From contig CM082592.2 in the NCBI GenBank assembly GCA_040954595.2, positions 12,276,001 through 12,340,000 of the forward strand: a DNA stretch of 64,000 nt. Reading direction: 5' to 3'. Positions 1 to 15,000 of this stretch are shown one piece after another. The DNA comes from Balanoglossus misakiensis (lineage: Eukaryota; Hemichordata). The translations under genes were made by a program, and so were the position numbers. Numbering within the stretch: position 1 is the first letter of the stretch; each line of letters opens with the position of its first letter. The notes below the pieces were generated by a model that searched no databases, was not told the origin of the DNA, and saw nothing but the letters and a program-made list of their open reading frames with translations.

Positions 1-1732
1 ACAATGTAAATAGATGCCTTATTATTTTACTAATAATATGTTACCAAGTTTTCTGAGTAATATTATCTTTGATATTTTAACTCTTTCACCCCAGTTCCCT
101 CTTTTGAGGTCCGACCTTATTACTATACCATAGTTGTAAAAGGATTAAAACCTGGCACCCATTTTAACCCTGTCAGGTCTGAGTTTCTGGTACTCCTACA
201 TATATTTAAAATAAATAATCTCCTAATGAAAATGCTCTCATTTAAAACTAGGGATACAGATTGCAAAATAAAACTCTTAACAAAACCAATATTGATAAAG
301 AAAGCTTCATCATGGCAATAATGTCTTGATATTTACTGAATGCATTTTCATATACAATTATTTTACAAATACAATATCAATAATATATGAAATAAATAAA
401 TAAAATAGATAACTTTATTTGTTGTCAGGTGCTAACATTACTTCAAAAATTACTAAAAAATGTACAAAATGTAATAAGAAATTACCATAGGTTTATGAGG
501 ACTGAAAAGCTGCTTTTATAAAGCTTCTTTAGACAGTGAAACACTTTAAATAGAGTAAATGACAGCAAGTGCAATATACTAGAGCCATGAATTTCATGTA
601 CAGTTTGATACAGTCAATAAGACAACAGATTATTATACGTGAACTTTTCAACAAATGATTGAGAGATCAAGTCCCAATCCCAAGGCCTTTAATAAAAAGG
701 TTAAGACAAGAATTTCTGTCAAGGATGTATATCACTTGAAATGTTCCAAATCATAAAAAAATAAACTTCTTGTATTGCTCCCTAGCTAACAAGTTTAAGA
801 CACTATTAACCTTTGGGCATGTCTGCCAAGGTTTTGAACCTTTAAGTATGTACAATCAGTAAAATTGAAAGTATTGTCATTTCTTTTAAAATTGTGGATT
901 TTTTTGTTTCTCATTTGTATAATGAAAATCCGTAATCGGGACCACTGCGCTTGTTTTCAAAATACAAGGTCGAGAATTTAGTTGATAATTGAAGAAAACT
1001 GCTGATTCAGCATTTTCACCAAATGGTTTGTCTATGGGCAAAATATTAAGCGATGTTTATCTCTAAATAGATTGAGGTGACTATACAATTTTATTTGCCC
1101 AATGAGTTTCTTTTTATTTGACTGAGCTGAGTAAAATTTCATGAAAATGACAATAGTGGAAGTGAGTTTTCTAGCTACAGGTATTCTCAATGTAATCCAA
1201 TGGGAAAAGACGAATGCGCACAGTTTTCCAGTTTATTTTCTGTGCATACATCCTTAATTAGAGATATCAACTGTTCATGTTGTCAAGTCTTCTTTACAAA
1301 AGATTTTGTGAATAGAGAAAAAAAACCCATCTCTGCTATAACTGCTACTTGCCCTCTGTTTTTACCATCTGTTCTGTCGGGTTGGTTGTCAATCATCTTA
1401 TATCTCTTGCTAATGAACTTCTTACTGATTTTGTCCCATGAACTTCTGGATTTTAAGATCTATAGAAAATGTATACTTAGTAATAAGGATAATCAGTGTG
1501 ACTATTATATGCCCAATATTACCACTATGTCTGAGTTTCTGAGATCAAAGCATGCATTTCCATGATAAGAAAGCCCAGATCACATGATTGATAGTAAAGA
1601 ATTGGTCTGAGAGCTTTATTGGTGTTAAAGGAATAACAGTGGTGATGTGGGAATGGCAGGTAGTAGTGTAAGGGTAAAGGCAGAACAGTTACTGACTTTC
1701 AGAGAATGTCTGGGTGCATTTGGAAAACTCAC
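1..1732. other. 3' flank or last intron of the BAIAP3-like gene; no exon recognised
   Basis: The last exon traced in the minus-strand gene ends at 1733 with a consensus donor (CAG|GTGAGT read on the minus strand), so at least one more exon must follow. It should encode the last few dozen residues seen at the C-terminus of UNC13D and BAIAP3. I found no open, spliceable segment resembling that tail here. A minus-strand AATAAA sits at 414-419 (TTTATT on the plus strand) and could be a poly(A) signal, but single AATAAA hexamers are expected by chance in DNA this AT-rich. The final exon is either very short and missed, or lies left of the window. Confidence 0.5.
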
Positions 1733-3053
1733 CTGGAAAGTTGAATCAATTTCTGTGGGTCGTTTCAGCGGCAGCATGATAACTGGGCATGATTCCACAC
1801 TGTGATTAACTGGCATTTCTCTAGCACTTTTGATAGGAATAAATACTTCTCCAGCAAAACTGTCATGCCATAACAAGTTCTGACTCATCACTGTCAAATA
1901 TATGACAGCACCATTTGTTGTCAATGCTTCCTCAGAAATTCCAGCACTGTAAGTTGTAAAAGACACACAAATTGATGAGTGGAACCTAATCTGCAACTTC
2001 TATACTACATATCATTTATTAGTTTAGTCTCTTACTCAAAATGCACTTTCAGAGAGTGCTGTAAGGTATATTAAATTCCTTCTAAGAGAAGTGACTTTAG
2101 GCCAGAGAGAAAAAAAATCTTGTTCATCAGATTTTTTGGACCTAGTTCCAGGAGCGGCGAGCGAATATTTTTTTTTATATTTTTTTTTAGGCTGAAGGTA
2201 AATGCGTTTCTCTGGCATATTTGCACAGATGCAGACAGGGCGAGATAATTGTTTCCCTCTTTACCAGAAATACATCAGACAAAAACACCGATACATGTAC
2301 TTGTAACTGAATTCAATACTATATTTCCCAACAATAACATAGGCCATTACATTTACAGTTGGTGTTTGCACAACATATTCTGGCCACCAGTGGCAGTGAC
2401 TAAGAATTTTGTAACGCGGAAGTAGAATATTTGCCAAGATTAAAAAAAAAAAAAAATTCCAAATCAGCCAAAGTAGAAGTGGCGATTCTGATGAACAATT
2501 TGTTTTTTCTTCCTGGCCTTAAGGAAACTTAACCAATGGTTATGTATTACTATTATTCATAATGTTGATGAAAGTTTTTTTTATCAGTGTCAACTGTAGT
2601 ATTGTGTAGGATTATGTAAATATTGCAATCATTTCTAAAAATGAATACTATTTTTCCAACTCTATTAATCTGATATGATCAAAAGAAAAGAAATTGTTAT
2701 GCTTTACTTACTATTCAAAAAGTTCATTGAACTTTGGATTCAATGTCTGAGGAATCACTCTTGTCTTCAGTTTCTTTGCATTTGTAAATAAAGACTCTGG
2801 CAATAATTCACTCACCACAAAGGGATCACTGAGACCTATGAGAAGAGTGAGTTAAATGAATAAGCCACGCGAATAAAGGTGACATATTAAATGATAAGTA
2901 CATCTGTCTGACTCCTTAAAAATTAATATAGCAATGAATTAGAAAGTTTGGAGGACTATTGTTTATTCTGAACAGTTTCTCAAGTGAAAAAGGTAAAATA
3001 ACAAAAAAAAGTACCATTTTTGTCCAGGCCAGGTAAATTAACCGCATTGACAA
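1733..3053 (-). CDS. BAIAP3: BAIAP3-like gene, exons 22-24: second C2 domain (C2B) with altered loop 3
   Basis: About residues 1012-1137, following the strand encoded at the end of exon 21. Loop 1 keeps both acidic ligands in LDKNGLSDPF (Asp1022, Asp1028). In loop 3, vertebrate BAIAP3 has the pattern V-M-D-H-D followed by N-D-F-A-G-E. Here it reads VMSQNLLWHDSFAGE: the first two aspartates are Ser1087 and Asn1089 and the third is shifted (Asp1094 then Ser1095). The fold markers around it (FAGEVFIPI, then MLPLKRP) are intact. Established knowledge of C2 domains predicts weak or no Ca2+ binding here, leaving C2A as the probable calcium sensor. The short C-terminal helix seen after this point in relatives is not in the window. 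Confidence 0.85.
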
Positions 3054-6000
3054 CTGTAAGAAAAACATATGTTATGAAGGATCTTAGTATTAATCAGATT
3101 GTTTGGAATCACTTTCCTGAAGACTTTATATCTGCAATTTACCCAAAAACCTTTTTGATTATAATCTACAACTGATTTTAATGAGATGGCCCTTTTCACA
3201 GAACTACCTAATGTTACTCATTCCCTAGATTACCATGCACTGTGCACATTTATGTTTTGATAAAGTCATGATCATTTCCATGATGAAAAGTTTGCCCTCA
3301 AAGACATCAAGTAGAAGTCATGAGTTCAGCTAAGGATGCTGACAGCACATCAAGTGCTTACATCTCTTCCTAAATTTAATAAGGGCCAAAAAATAATTGT
3401 GAGGTTCAGGTAAACCAACCAGCCTGAATAGGCCATTAGAAGAAAATAATCTATTTTCAAATTTATTCAATTTGCAAGTTTCATACATCATGGAGAGTTT
3501 CAAATCTTGAGGAATCACTATTGGTGCAAATGATAATGAACAAAGGGATATTTAACATGTGCAACCAATTCCTTCAATTCCCTCAGAATTTATATTTCCT
3601 GTTTTTTTTTATTTCTTTACAGTCATGGTAAATCATGTATTTATGTTTTCAATTTACTGAAGCACTGTGAAAACTTTAAGTAGTTAATTTTATCCAAGAG
3701 AAAATGAAGAAGTAATTCTTTTCAATAAATTTTTACTGTACCTTTGACAAAAAGTGTTATTTTCCCCCTAGTTTCTTTCATGTAACCAATTTTGATGGCA
3801 AGATGTCCAAAATATGCCTCTGGAGTGCACACGTTATCTGCCATTCCCTGATAGTACTCACTAATAAGATCAGTAGATGACAAGCTATTGGATGATAATT
3901 GGTTTCTGATATAAGTGTACTGATAATTCTTGATCTGCATGTCAGTGAGACCAAGGTTATCCTTCCCAAAAAACTTCTCTAAAACTGTCAAATGCTGTGA
4001 ACAGATGGAAAAAAATTAAACATATAAAAGGTTACAGAGAAATGAAGATAACATATTGAACCAGTAGACTGAATGGCGGCCTTTCTTTACTTGTTTACAA
4101 ATTCCAATTCTGGCTTTTGTTGATGGAAACAGACAAGTCAAGCTGTAGCTATGTTTCATTGCAATAAACATTTTTTTTTCAAAAATGGATTAATCTGGAG
4201 TGATGAAGACTGGTTTGGACCATTAATTATGGTGGTGAGGAAAATGGTAAACACACCCCATCCAATGTCCTGTAATACTGTGGTCTTGTGCCTGTCTCCA
4301 TCTTATCAGCAATGGTTCTCAAAAGGGCATTCCATAATTCTTGAACGACTCTGAGATAGATTGGAGCCATAAGTTGCCTGTAGAGTATTTCTAAATTGCT
4401 GTCCAGGTATATCATCAGAGGATCCACTGACTGCAATGTACAAAGTATTGATGGATAAAGATTGACAATGATCCTTCTGTGCAAAATCTATTTTCATTGA
4501 TATACCACAAAGTCACTACTAATTATGAACTTTTAGAGGTAATTACCAAATCTTTGTCACTTTCCAATAACTTGAAGATACACATACTCTTCTTCATTTC
4601 TTCACTCATTTTATCTGCAACATTCCTTACGAGTAACCCTGATTTGTTGTAAATATCACTGCTGGCATTTTTCACCAATTTTTTCAAGGTGTTCAATGAC
4701 TTCGTTCCGGCAGTTTGGTTGTTGTGTTTTGTCACCAATCTTCCTACAGTACTTTCCCAATGGAGAAGCTTTGGCAGTTCATCTAAGTATTGTCTTACAT
4801 GTTCTATGTTGTTGAGGGTAATGCAGAACTGGAATAATTTGAAAAGAAAACAAAATTTACCCCAAAAATATATAATGGGCATTTTAAAACACTGGTTAAC
4901 TAGTAAATTGGATATTTTTAAACAATGAAATGGAAGTGTCTGATTTCCTAGTAAATCTTTGAGTATAAAATAATGAATATCAAGACAAGAATGGTATATT
5001 TATTTCTGCCATATTACCGGTATAGTTTATTTTTCAAACTGGTATTGGGGGGTTATTACACATAATTCAAGTGGTATTGGCATTTTAGTGGCTGGGGCCA
5101 TATTTAAGTTGTTTTGCAATAGAGCAAGTTACTAGTACATGTCATGTATTGTGATTTAGCATGCAAGTTCTCAAAAGCATTCTTTCTGTAACAAAATAAA
5201 AATCTAGAAATGTTAAGCATAATGTCAATATGCACCCAGTGTACCATGGCATTGTGACCGTTTTTTACCTTCTCCTTGATGTCAAACTGATCATTGTCAT
5301 CGTCATCATAGAAACCATTCTGTTCTAGGGTGATATGGAGATTGTAAGCATACTGTCTGGCCCCATCACAGATCCCCTTGAAGTAGAAAGCAAAGATTTC
5401 TTATTCAAAATTTGTGATGTTTTGTGCACTTTTACAACACTATTTTGTGCACTATTACAACCAATATTTTATTCAAGGGTTCAGAGTTAATGGTCAATGA
5501 TGTATCACTCTCACCTCTGTTATTCTTGCTATGGCAACACAGGCAGTGTCTGGGTCTTCATAAGCAATTTCACTCCACTCTTCAGTAATCTTAAAAGACA
5601 AAGTTATTTGGATAAATTGGATTCATTTAAGGATTGTTAATTCATCATTAGCTCACTTTTTTTATCACCAAGTCAAAGTTGGCATCTGACTGAATCGAAG
5701 TAATGAAGAACTTCACAATTTTGAACTGTTACACTGAATTTGAATTTGATGAAACTTGGTAGTGTTATTTTTATGTATTTAATCTCATAGCTCCATAAAA
5801 TGAAAATTTCTGTGTTCCGAGGAAAAGAACTGAACTGCAACAACAACACAAATGAAAGTCATTAATTATCCTGAAATGCACAACAGTATCCAACATTCTC
5901 ATTTCTTGTCTATAAATAGAAAAATAAGCATGTCTACCTTAGCAAAGCAACTCAGCACATCAACAGATGAAATGGAAAACTTGACCAAAGAGTCGACTTT

Positions 6001-9000
6001 CATGACATGGGGATCCATTTCCAAGGCTTTGCTAACTCTGTGATCACACTCACTCTTAAATGTTTGCAACCAGAAAACAAGAGTTCCTTGGAACCAAGTA
6101 CTGTAATTACTCAGATCAATTTCATCTCTGTAAGCAAAACAGGAATTTCAAGGGATGAATGAGTGAGTGAATTTGTGCTTGAGTGGTTGCATGAGTGAGT
6201 GAGTGCAAGCGAGTGAGTGAGTGAGTGAGTGAGTGAGTGAGTGAGTGAATGAATAAATGAATGAATGAATGAATGAATGAATGAATGAATGAATGAATGA
6301 ATGAATGAATGAATGAAATAAAATCAACAGATAAATAAATAAGGCAGAGACAGACATTCATATGATGCACTTTGGCGAAAAATTAATTTACAGAATTAAA
6401 TGAATCATTCTGAACTTTTCCCATCTTAGCCATGATCAAGAAGGCATCTTGTTATCAAGAAAATCAATTCCAATTCCCACAGATCTGTTTGATGATAAAG
6501 TTAATCACAGACATTATTGTTAGGTTTTCTAGAATTGTGTGTAATTAATTCTTCATATAACTTAACAAAAACCAGTGGCAATGTACTTATATTCCAACCT
6601 GTCATGGACTGATTGCTCCATTAATTTGATGAGTTTCTTGATCTCGAAATATAGTGCCAAGGATCCTCTACTGCTCTCTGTGATGTTAATGTTGTATCGT
6701 TGGTAGCGCAGTTGATACTCATCAAGTTTCTTCAAGATTTGTTGCACAGCTTTTGACAGTTGGTGATCGATCAGTTGCACAACAACACTGTAATAATTCA
6801 GCCCAAACCTGATAATAAAGTCAAATATTCAAATTTGTATTCATTTATTTTAGAACTACCATTGCTTTAAAAACAAGCATGAATAAATCCTTTTGGGATT
6901 TGAAGGTTCATTTGTTGGAACAGACTGCCTGACCTAGAATATTGGATATGGGTGGGGTGATGGTGTTTTAGGGATCATGGTTAAAAAAGGGTCAGTAATA
7001 CATATACATGTATATGCATTGAAGTTACACAAAGCCTGAATCCCTTATGATAATCAGTCATCATGTAGATATGACAATCTATGCTGTGGTTTTGATGGCT
7101 TAAAATTGACAAAGCTGTACGAGTGACAATTGCTCTCTATGCATACATCCAATTTATATAACGTCCATTGATCCAATTAAATCGCTGTTATTATAATAGG
7201 TGATGATTTGAATTGTTCACATCACCTTCTGAAGAAATCTTGATATTCTGTCTTGATATAACAAAGCTGTGCACACTCTTTAATTACAGTCCTTAGATTT
7301 TCCAGTGTTGTTAACATCTCGGCAGGTCTCTAAAATACGTCACATTAAAATACACCAGTTAGTAGCGTTAAATGTATTTCACGTAATAGAAAAACAAAAT
7401 CTATTTTTTCTGTTTTTTCCCATAACTTTAGGGTAAGAGTGGAAAGACAACACACTTGTCCAAACTTGATAATACAGGGTTGTTTAGAATACATCCTCTG
7501 TCAAAATGCTATACATTTTCGCCTATACTGAAAAGGTGGCAGTTGGTGAAAGTTGGTGGCAGACAGAAGCCTTGCAGATCTGGCTAACCATGAGTGGTAG
7601 AAAGCCACTCACATCCAGTGAGTGTGATTGACTTCACAATGGAAACTGACCAAAGACAATGGGTTACCTCTTAAACATACCCAAAAGACAATTCAGGGTG
7701 GCGCTTTTGAACGGTGTTTGTTTAATCTTTGCATGCGTCTCACTTTATTTTTGCGTCAGGTCGAGCGCCCAGGCCCTGAACCACCCCTTAACGCCGTCGA
7801 AAATTAACACTGGCGCAGCACCGGCGAAAAGCGTTTTCACTTATTTTTTCCGTCTGAGTCGTATCTGGGCTGGTGTAGCACCAGTGTAGCACCGGTGAAA
7901 ATGCTACTGTGAGAATACCCTATCCGACATTTTGACCTCTCACCTTTAACAGTGACAAGGGTGTGAGTAAATATTGTGAATGCAAACAATACACTCTTCT
8001 GATTGTACATATGACCACAGCTTGGATGCCACAAATTCCCTTGCATATTATTCCATCCAAATGCTAACCAGAATTAACGCCATCATTTTTCACTGCTGGA
8101 AATTAACGTAGCAGATAAGGGACACTGCTAAATTATGTTCAACAGCAAAATCTTTTAACTCTTAACTGACATATGGTTCGACCAATGTTGACACTTGTAT
8201 GATAAGTAGATGACTCACCAACACTCCCTTCTTTACTGGCATCAAATCTTGTAATCTCTCAGACAACCATTGTTTTGTTGGTGGTTGGATTTTGTCTGTC
8301 AACTTTTCAATCATTTTTCGAGTTAAACTGGCACCATTTCCACTAAGCTGTTTCAGTGATAACAGGCCATGTATAATATCTAGACTGTGAAAAATGTGAA
8401 AGTAACTGTTATGCACAAAATATAATCATCAAGTCACCTTACAGAAATGTTACTTGTACATCTGTGTATTCTGAATATTACCATGTAGTACTGAACACCT
8501 ATTGCCTGGCCATGAGGGCCATAGCGGCCGTTTATTACACCCGAGGGGCTGTGAGTTACCAGAATCATATGCTATTTCCCGAGGCCGCAGGCCGAGGGAA
8601 ATAGCATATGATTCTGGTAACTCACAGTCACGAGGGGGTAAAAACGGCTGCTATGGCCCGAATATAGGCCAGGCTATAGGTGTTTTATAATAAACCTCAT
8701 GCTAACAGCTGGGAAAATCTTGCAATTTTCTCTTGAGGCTGGCAGACGACATCTTCAGCGGTGGCCATTGTGTCAGACGACGCGACGCTGATTGACGTGA
8801 CCATGTTGGTCATGTGACCGGTTTATATTTTTTCTGCTATATCCCTAGCGGTTCATAGTCGATTCTATTTTCCTATCACGTGACGGATTCTGGCGAATCA
8901 CGGCACAGTATTAGCATGAGGTATATTATAATTGTAATTATTAAATGTAGATAATCTAATCTACACTAAATACACCCATGTTACATATGGTTAATATATT

Positions 9001-12000
9001 GAATTAACACTATAGAGACACAATGTCATATAAATGCAAGTGCATATGGATTTTATCAATAAAAGGAAATTACCAGCATTTTTTCTCCATCAAAATCAAG
9101 TTTTCTTGATTGTTTGGTGGAAACACATCAGGACACTCTCCTATGTTATGCATTGCTGCATCAATAAATAATGAGATGCATTGTTCCAGGACAGCTAACT
9201 GGGAAAAGATGATATCATGAAGATCACAATTACACTTAAACAAAAGAGGTTGACTAGCACACTCTTTGTGTATTCTGTTGTAAAGTCATGAATATTAATA
9301 GATTATACCTGTTTATAATAACACATTCATTCTACACAGTAAATCTGATTATAACAAACTTTAAAAAGCCTGGTCAGCTTAGTTTACCACGATGACCTAG
9401 CTAGCATGCAAATGGCCAGCAAAAATTACATATTTAGATACATGCATGTGACAGGTTAAATTGGAATGAGTCAGTAGTTTGTTCTTCTTTGTCTAGACTT
9501 TTTTCACATAAATTTAAAATATGCCAGATACAACATTACAGTAAAACATTACAGTAAAAATTAAGTATACAACAAGCAACTTTGTCTACAACATATACAG
9601 AAAAACAGAGTTGCTAGTGTGAGTGTTCAAACGGTTGTATTTCTGAAAGACCATAATTGTAAGTGTGAGCAATCAGACAGTTGTATAGAAATAAACAGCC
9701 AAATAGTGCAAGCCGGCATTCAAATATTTGTATTTCTGAAATACACAGCCATAACTGTAGTGCGAGCATTCAGTCTCATTCTCTCACCTCATGTCTAGAC
9801 AAGGATGATTTGTAAGGGAAATCACTCATATCAAATGACCCCTGGGGCATCTCCATGGCAGAGGTTGCCATGTCAACCTGAGACACAGCTTGGTTAAGAG
9901 CAGACCTCTCCAGTCCATATTGTATGCACCATTCCAATAGAACACAAAGTTGGCTAGAAAAATTGAAAAAGATAAATATATAATGCATTAGATTATGCAA
10001 TTGCTCCAGCAACACTAATGTTAAAAAGTCACGTTTTCTGAAAAAAATACATACTTATAACAAGTTTGTTAATTATTCTATTTATTTGACTTTTCAGTAA
10101 CAGTGGTTGTACTTGGAGTAAACGAACGAACATGAGGTAGGTTAATCAAATTAAACCGTACCATTTACTCTGTTATATCACGAATTTGCCAAGATTTGGC
10201 GTGTTTTTGTTCCATCAAAATCGAGGTTGTAGCTCCAGCCTGGGTGCATAATTTCATTTCCGCCTTTATTAGGTTCTGAGAGAGAAGAGACCTCTTGTAG
10301 TGGAGGCCCTAGGTTTGATTCCCAGTCTAGCGCTTTGTCATTTTTTATCTAGAGTTATCTAAAGTTTCAGGTTTACTCGTAAACCTGACAGTTTTTATCA
10401 AAGAATGACATGTGGAAATGACGAGAGGATCGGTTATGGAAAAGAAAAAAAATGCTCTAGCAGTGGGCACGATTGACTGAGGCAAAGAGCAGGGACTAAC
10501 AATTGCAACCACAGGTAGACATTTTACTACATTTTGTTAGCATGCAAAAATAATTGATATATTTTAAGGATACTTACATCACAGACTGTGAAACCTTAGT
10601 AATACCATGCTGAACAGCAAATTGATCTAGAAGTAACACACTTTCTTTTGAAAGCATACCATCCCAAGGACCTGACTGATTTTTCACCTGTGTACATAAA
10701 AGTTCAAACTTAAATAATCTTCTCTCAGTTGTGACTTTGTAAATAGAATCTGTGATGTAGGGTAGTAACCAGTGTTACAAAAGAGATGCTTTACTATGCT
10801 GCCTATAGTAGTCATTACAACTTTCATTACACTTTTCTATTGAAAATTGGACTGTGTCTAATTCTGACTTCAGCACAGTCTTGAAAATTGGGCTGTATCA
10901 AGTTCTGACCAGATTAGAATTGCAATTTTGGCTTTCAAATTCTGAAATGATGCAAGAAGCATTTCCTTTTGAAATTGTGTACCTTGTGCAAGTCTCATCA
11001 TTTTCTTCAAAGCATTGATAGCTAGCTTGTCCAATATACTTTTGATGTGCTATCCAGGTTTATAAAAAATTGAATTTTAATAGTATTCATAAGATTGGAA
11101 TAAACTTACCATTCCATTATCTCCAGCATTATATTTAGAGACCTCTTTAGCAAGCATGTAGTATCTCTCCATATTTTCAGAAGATAACCCATCAACTTCA
11201 TCATGCTGTGGAGAAAACAACTAGCATTACAAAGATGAAACCTATTTGAAATGCTGTTTCTGACAGCACTTTCTTGTCAAGACAAATTACATAGCATTAG
11301 CGATATAACTGAAATATGGAATGGACAATTCAATATGTTTTATGGGATAATTTTGCAAGACAACTTACTACCTAATGATTGCTGTGTTTACATATGTTGT
11401 ATCATGCACAATTATACGTGATACCTTGCAGATGATGATGGTGATAATTACCTATTGTGTTACCACCTCTAGAACTATACAATAAAAGCTGAATGAGACT
11501 CACGATTAAAAAAAAGTATTCAGAGGTGTTATTTTTGAGGTAGTTGGCAATCCCAGATTGAATAGCACACATGACCATTCGAAGAATAAGGCACGCCCAT
11601 TTGACCAAATACTGTCATATGTAAATTAGAGATGACAGAATATTTAAGGAATTTCTCACCTCTTTATGAGTCAACTGTAATCTAAGTCTGATTTCGCCTG
11701 TAACCACAGCACTCGCCAGGGATTGACGTTGTAGTTTATACCATTGGTCACAGCCAAGACTTGAGATCTCTCTCAGTGGAATGTAAATCTTCCCAAGGAA
11801 ATCATCTACTGGCTTGCCATATTCCACAGTTTGACGAATATTTCTAAAAATGCTGAAATTATTAAAATATTGAAATATACATTAAATATGTAAAAAATAT
11901 TTGGTCAAATTGTCTTGTGTTTATTAGAAATAAAAAAAATAACTTCAAACTTTTTCCTGCTAATCACTACACCCAGTGGAAAATCTGAAGAGGGAATACC

Positions 12001-15000
12001 AATTTGAGTGGATGTCTATTTCTGTTTATTTCTGTCGAATTGTCTGTCTGTCTGGTATAGTATCCGTGTCAACTAACTTTCGAAGTCCAGCAAGTCTGTG
12101 TTCAGGATCTAGACTTTTAATGGCGTCCATGATTGAACTGTCTTCATCATGATCCCACATATATATGTGAAGTTCTTCACTGGGAAGGTCTGTGACATCA
12201 CTGGAATATAAGAACACAAGAAAACACTTTATGAACCTTTCAGGGTTCTTTATGAACTCAACATACACTAATAACAATTAATCTATATCCATATACGTTT
12301 TTTTTTTTCAATTTTACATTAAAAGACATGACCTATTGGCAAATACTTCTACAGTTTTGTGATTGTCTGCTTTTGCAGCTCCCCATGTGAATACATTGTA
12401 TTTGACCTATAAACTTTACAATATATATGGGTATGATCTCAATTATTTGACACTGAAGTCTCAGGTATCAATTTCTGGTTATTTCAGAATTATTCCTTGC
12501 CACTGTATGCACAATCTCTTTCATACTGTTAATTGTAAAAAAATAAACTCCTTGACCTCATTCACTAAATGGAAAATAAGAGAGTCCTTGAGATCAGACA
12601 TTGAACCCATCGCTTATTTACTTCGAATTATAGACTTACAATGTATACTCTTCAAGCCATTTTGGATGTAGGGTTTTGAACTTTGTTTGTGTTTTCACAA
12701 CATTGCTGGTCTCGATGGAGTTACTGCGTTTGTTGGGGTTTTTGTGACTGTGTTTGGGGTTTGACTTTGGGCTGTGCTTAGGACTGTGTTTTGGCTTAAT
12801 GACACTCAGTAAACAGTAAGGATCACTCAGACCTAAATAATGAAAAAAAAGATGCGTTAACAATTGAAATAAAATCTGAAATAATTTAAGAAACATAACC
12901 TTCAGTTATGGATATTTCTGGTGTAATGCTACTATTTCTTTGGTTCGGCTTTTTGGATATGTTTGTAGGATAGCGTGTTTTTTGAAGCGGTAATAATCGA
13001 TTTTGAACTGAAAAGGGAATAATAATTTATGAAAGTCTGCATAATGATGTACCTACCATTGGCATCCATAGCTTTGATGTTTTTGGCTTCTACAATGGTA
13101 ATCTTGAGTATTGCTTGAGGCTGTTACCATTGAAAATAGAAAGATAGAGTGATTTCAAAATTAAATTCACTATAAAACTTTTGAAGGAAATATTTGTTAA
13201 TTGATAATTTTGGAGAGATATTATCACAGACCATTTGCCTCACCTTTTTTATCATGGCATTCCCAATGCATTTTTCATGTGTTTCTGTATCAATCTTGAA
13301 TACCTAAATGAAAGAAACAAAGAAACATAGAAGGTGTAACATGACAAAATGTCTTCATTGTTCATCTGTGTGTTGTGTATTTATTGTCTCTTGTCATCTA
13401 TGTCTCTATGGAGTTTGAAAGTAGCTTAGTGCATCAGTAATAATACATGTACAAACAAGTGGCAAATTTATTAAGTTTAGAAAGATAAATATCGGATATC
13501 TCGTCCCAAAACTATTCTGTGGGTCCGCCAGAAAACATGATCTAAAAAGCGGCAAATTTGTAAAGTTCAGAAGGATAATAAGACGCACTAAGGGACTGTG
13601 TCAGAACTTACTTCCGGGGGGGGGGGGGGCGGAGTATTTTCGGGGGGGGGGACCACCCATTTTCTCCAAGAAAGGTTAGGGGGGGGGGTCCAGACATAAA
13701 AATCACAATCCTTTAGGGGGGAACCATGGAAAAACCCCAGGAAAGTTAAGGGGGACCACAAATTTCCTCCACAATTCACTAGGGGGACCATGGAAAAAAA
13801 TCACCAGGAATATATAAAACAAATCCTCCGGCCCCACCCTGGAAGTAAATTTTGAACAGTGCCTTTCAGTCAATCTCGATTTTCTAGCGATTATTTGTTC
13901 GTTCTGGTTTGCGTAGTAGATGGCATTTACTGATTTTTTTGCAAGGCGTGATTTGAAAAACAACTGAAAATCCTTTGACGTCGCGTTTTTGTGATTTTTA
14001 ATAGTCATTCCCGCGAATTTCGATATATCGACACGTATTTATATGTACCTTGGACCGGTCATTACGTTACATTCTTTTGTTTGAGCAGACACTGGAATTT
14101 TATCCGCAGTGAACTGCAAAATGCTTACGATTTTTTTCGTTCTTGCTGACATTTTCATGTAAATAGTAAACGTGAAAACCTGTTAACGAGCGCCCTTATC
14201 GATTATTGGTTTGGAATTTATCGCAGACCTTTCAACTTTTAATATTGAGAAATCGTGCGATTTTCAAAAGAGCGTCCATTGACGATCTGTACTTGTTGTT
14301 TTGAGAATCGAATTATCCAGCTTTTATCGTATACAATATCTGCGGGTTCTGCTTAAATAAGTTTTTAAGTAAATGTAGGATAGTAATGTCAACTTAATTT
14401 AACTTTTTATCTGTAGATGCAAAAATACCGTAGAGTTAAAAACACGGATGGCTCCGACGCCATCTTGATTGTTATAAGATCTTTCAGTCAACTTGAATCT
14501 CGATTTTTTGTTCGTTCTGCTTTGCCCAGTAGATGGCATTTATTGAAGACTATTTTTTACAACGCGTGATTTGAAATACAACTGAAAATCCTTTGACGTC
14601 GCGTTTTTGTGATTTTTAATATTCATTCGCTCGAATTTATCGAGAATAAAACTGTTTGGATTTTAGGGACTGTTCAGAATTTAGTTTCAGGGTGCTGCGG
14701 AGGATTTTCAGGGGGGGGGGAACCACCACCCATTTTCTACAAGAAAAATTAGGGGGGGACCAGACATAAAAATCACAATCCTTTAGGGGGCCCTGAACCC
14801 TAGGAAGTTTAAGGGGGACCACAGATTTCCTCCACAATTTACGAGGTGGTTTAGAAATTACCAGAAAAATAAAAAAATCCTCCGGCCCTACCCTTGATGT
14901 AAATTCTGAACAGTCCCTAAATATTGGATATATCGTCCCAAAACTATTTTGTAGGTCCGCCAGAAAACCCGATCTAAATAGCGGCAAATTTATAAAGTTT

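Noticed and set aside
1200-1565. 121-codon plus-strand frame
   Set aside because: No homology, no splice context, and it lies in the 3' flank of a minus-strand gene. A frame of this length can occur by chance.
7650-7920. Possible repeat with GTAGCACCAGTGTAGCACCGG motifs in intron 13
   Set aside because: Only a short internal similarity (GCAGCACCGGCGAAAA and GTAGCACCGGTGAAAA). No clear ends or unit could be defined.
10225-10390. tRNA-like A and B boxes (GTAGCTCCAGCCTGGG; GGTTTGATTCCC) suggesting a tRNA or tRNA-derived SINE
   Set aside because: The boxes are about 80 bp apart, no cloverleaf can be drawn, and no poly(A) or target duplication is evident. A nearby CAGGTTTA/TAAACCTG hairpin does not change this.
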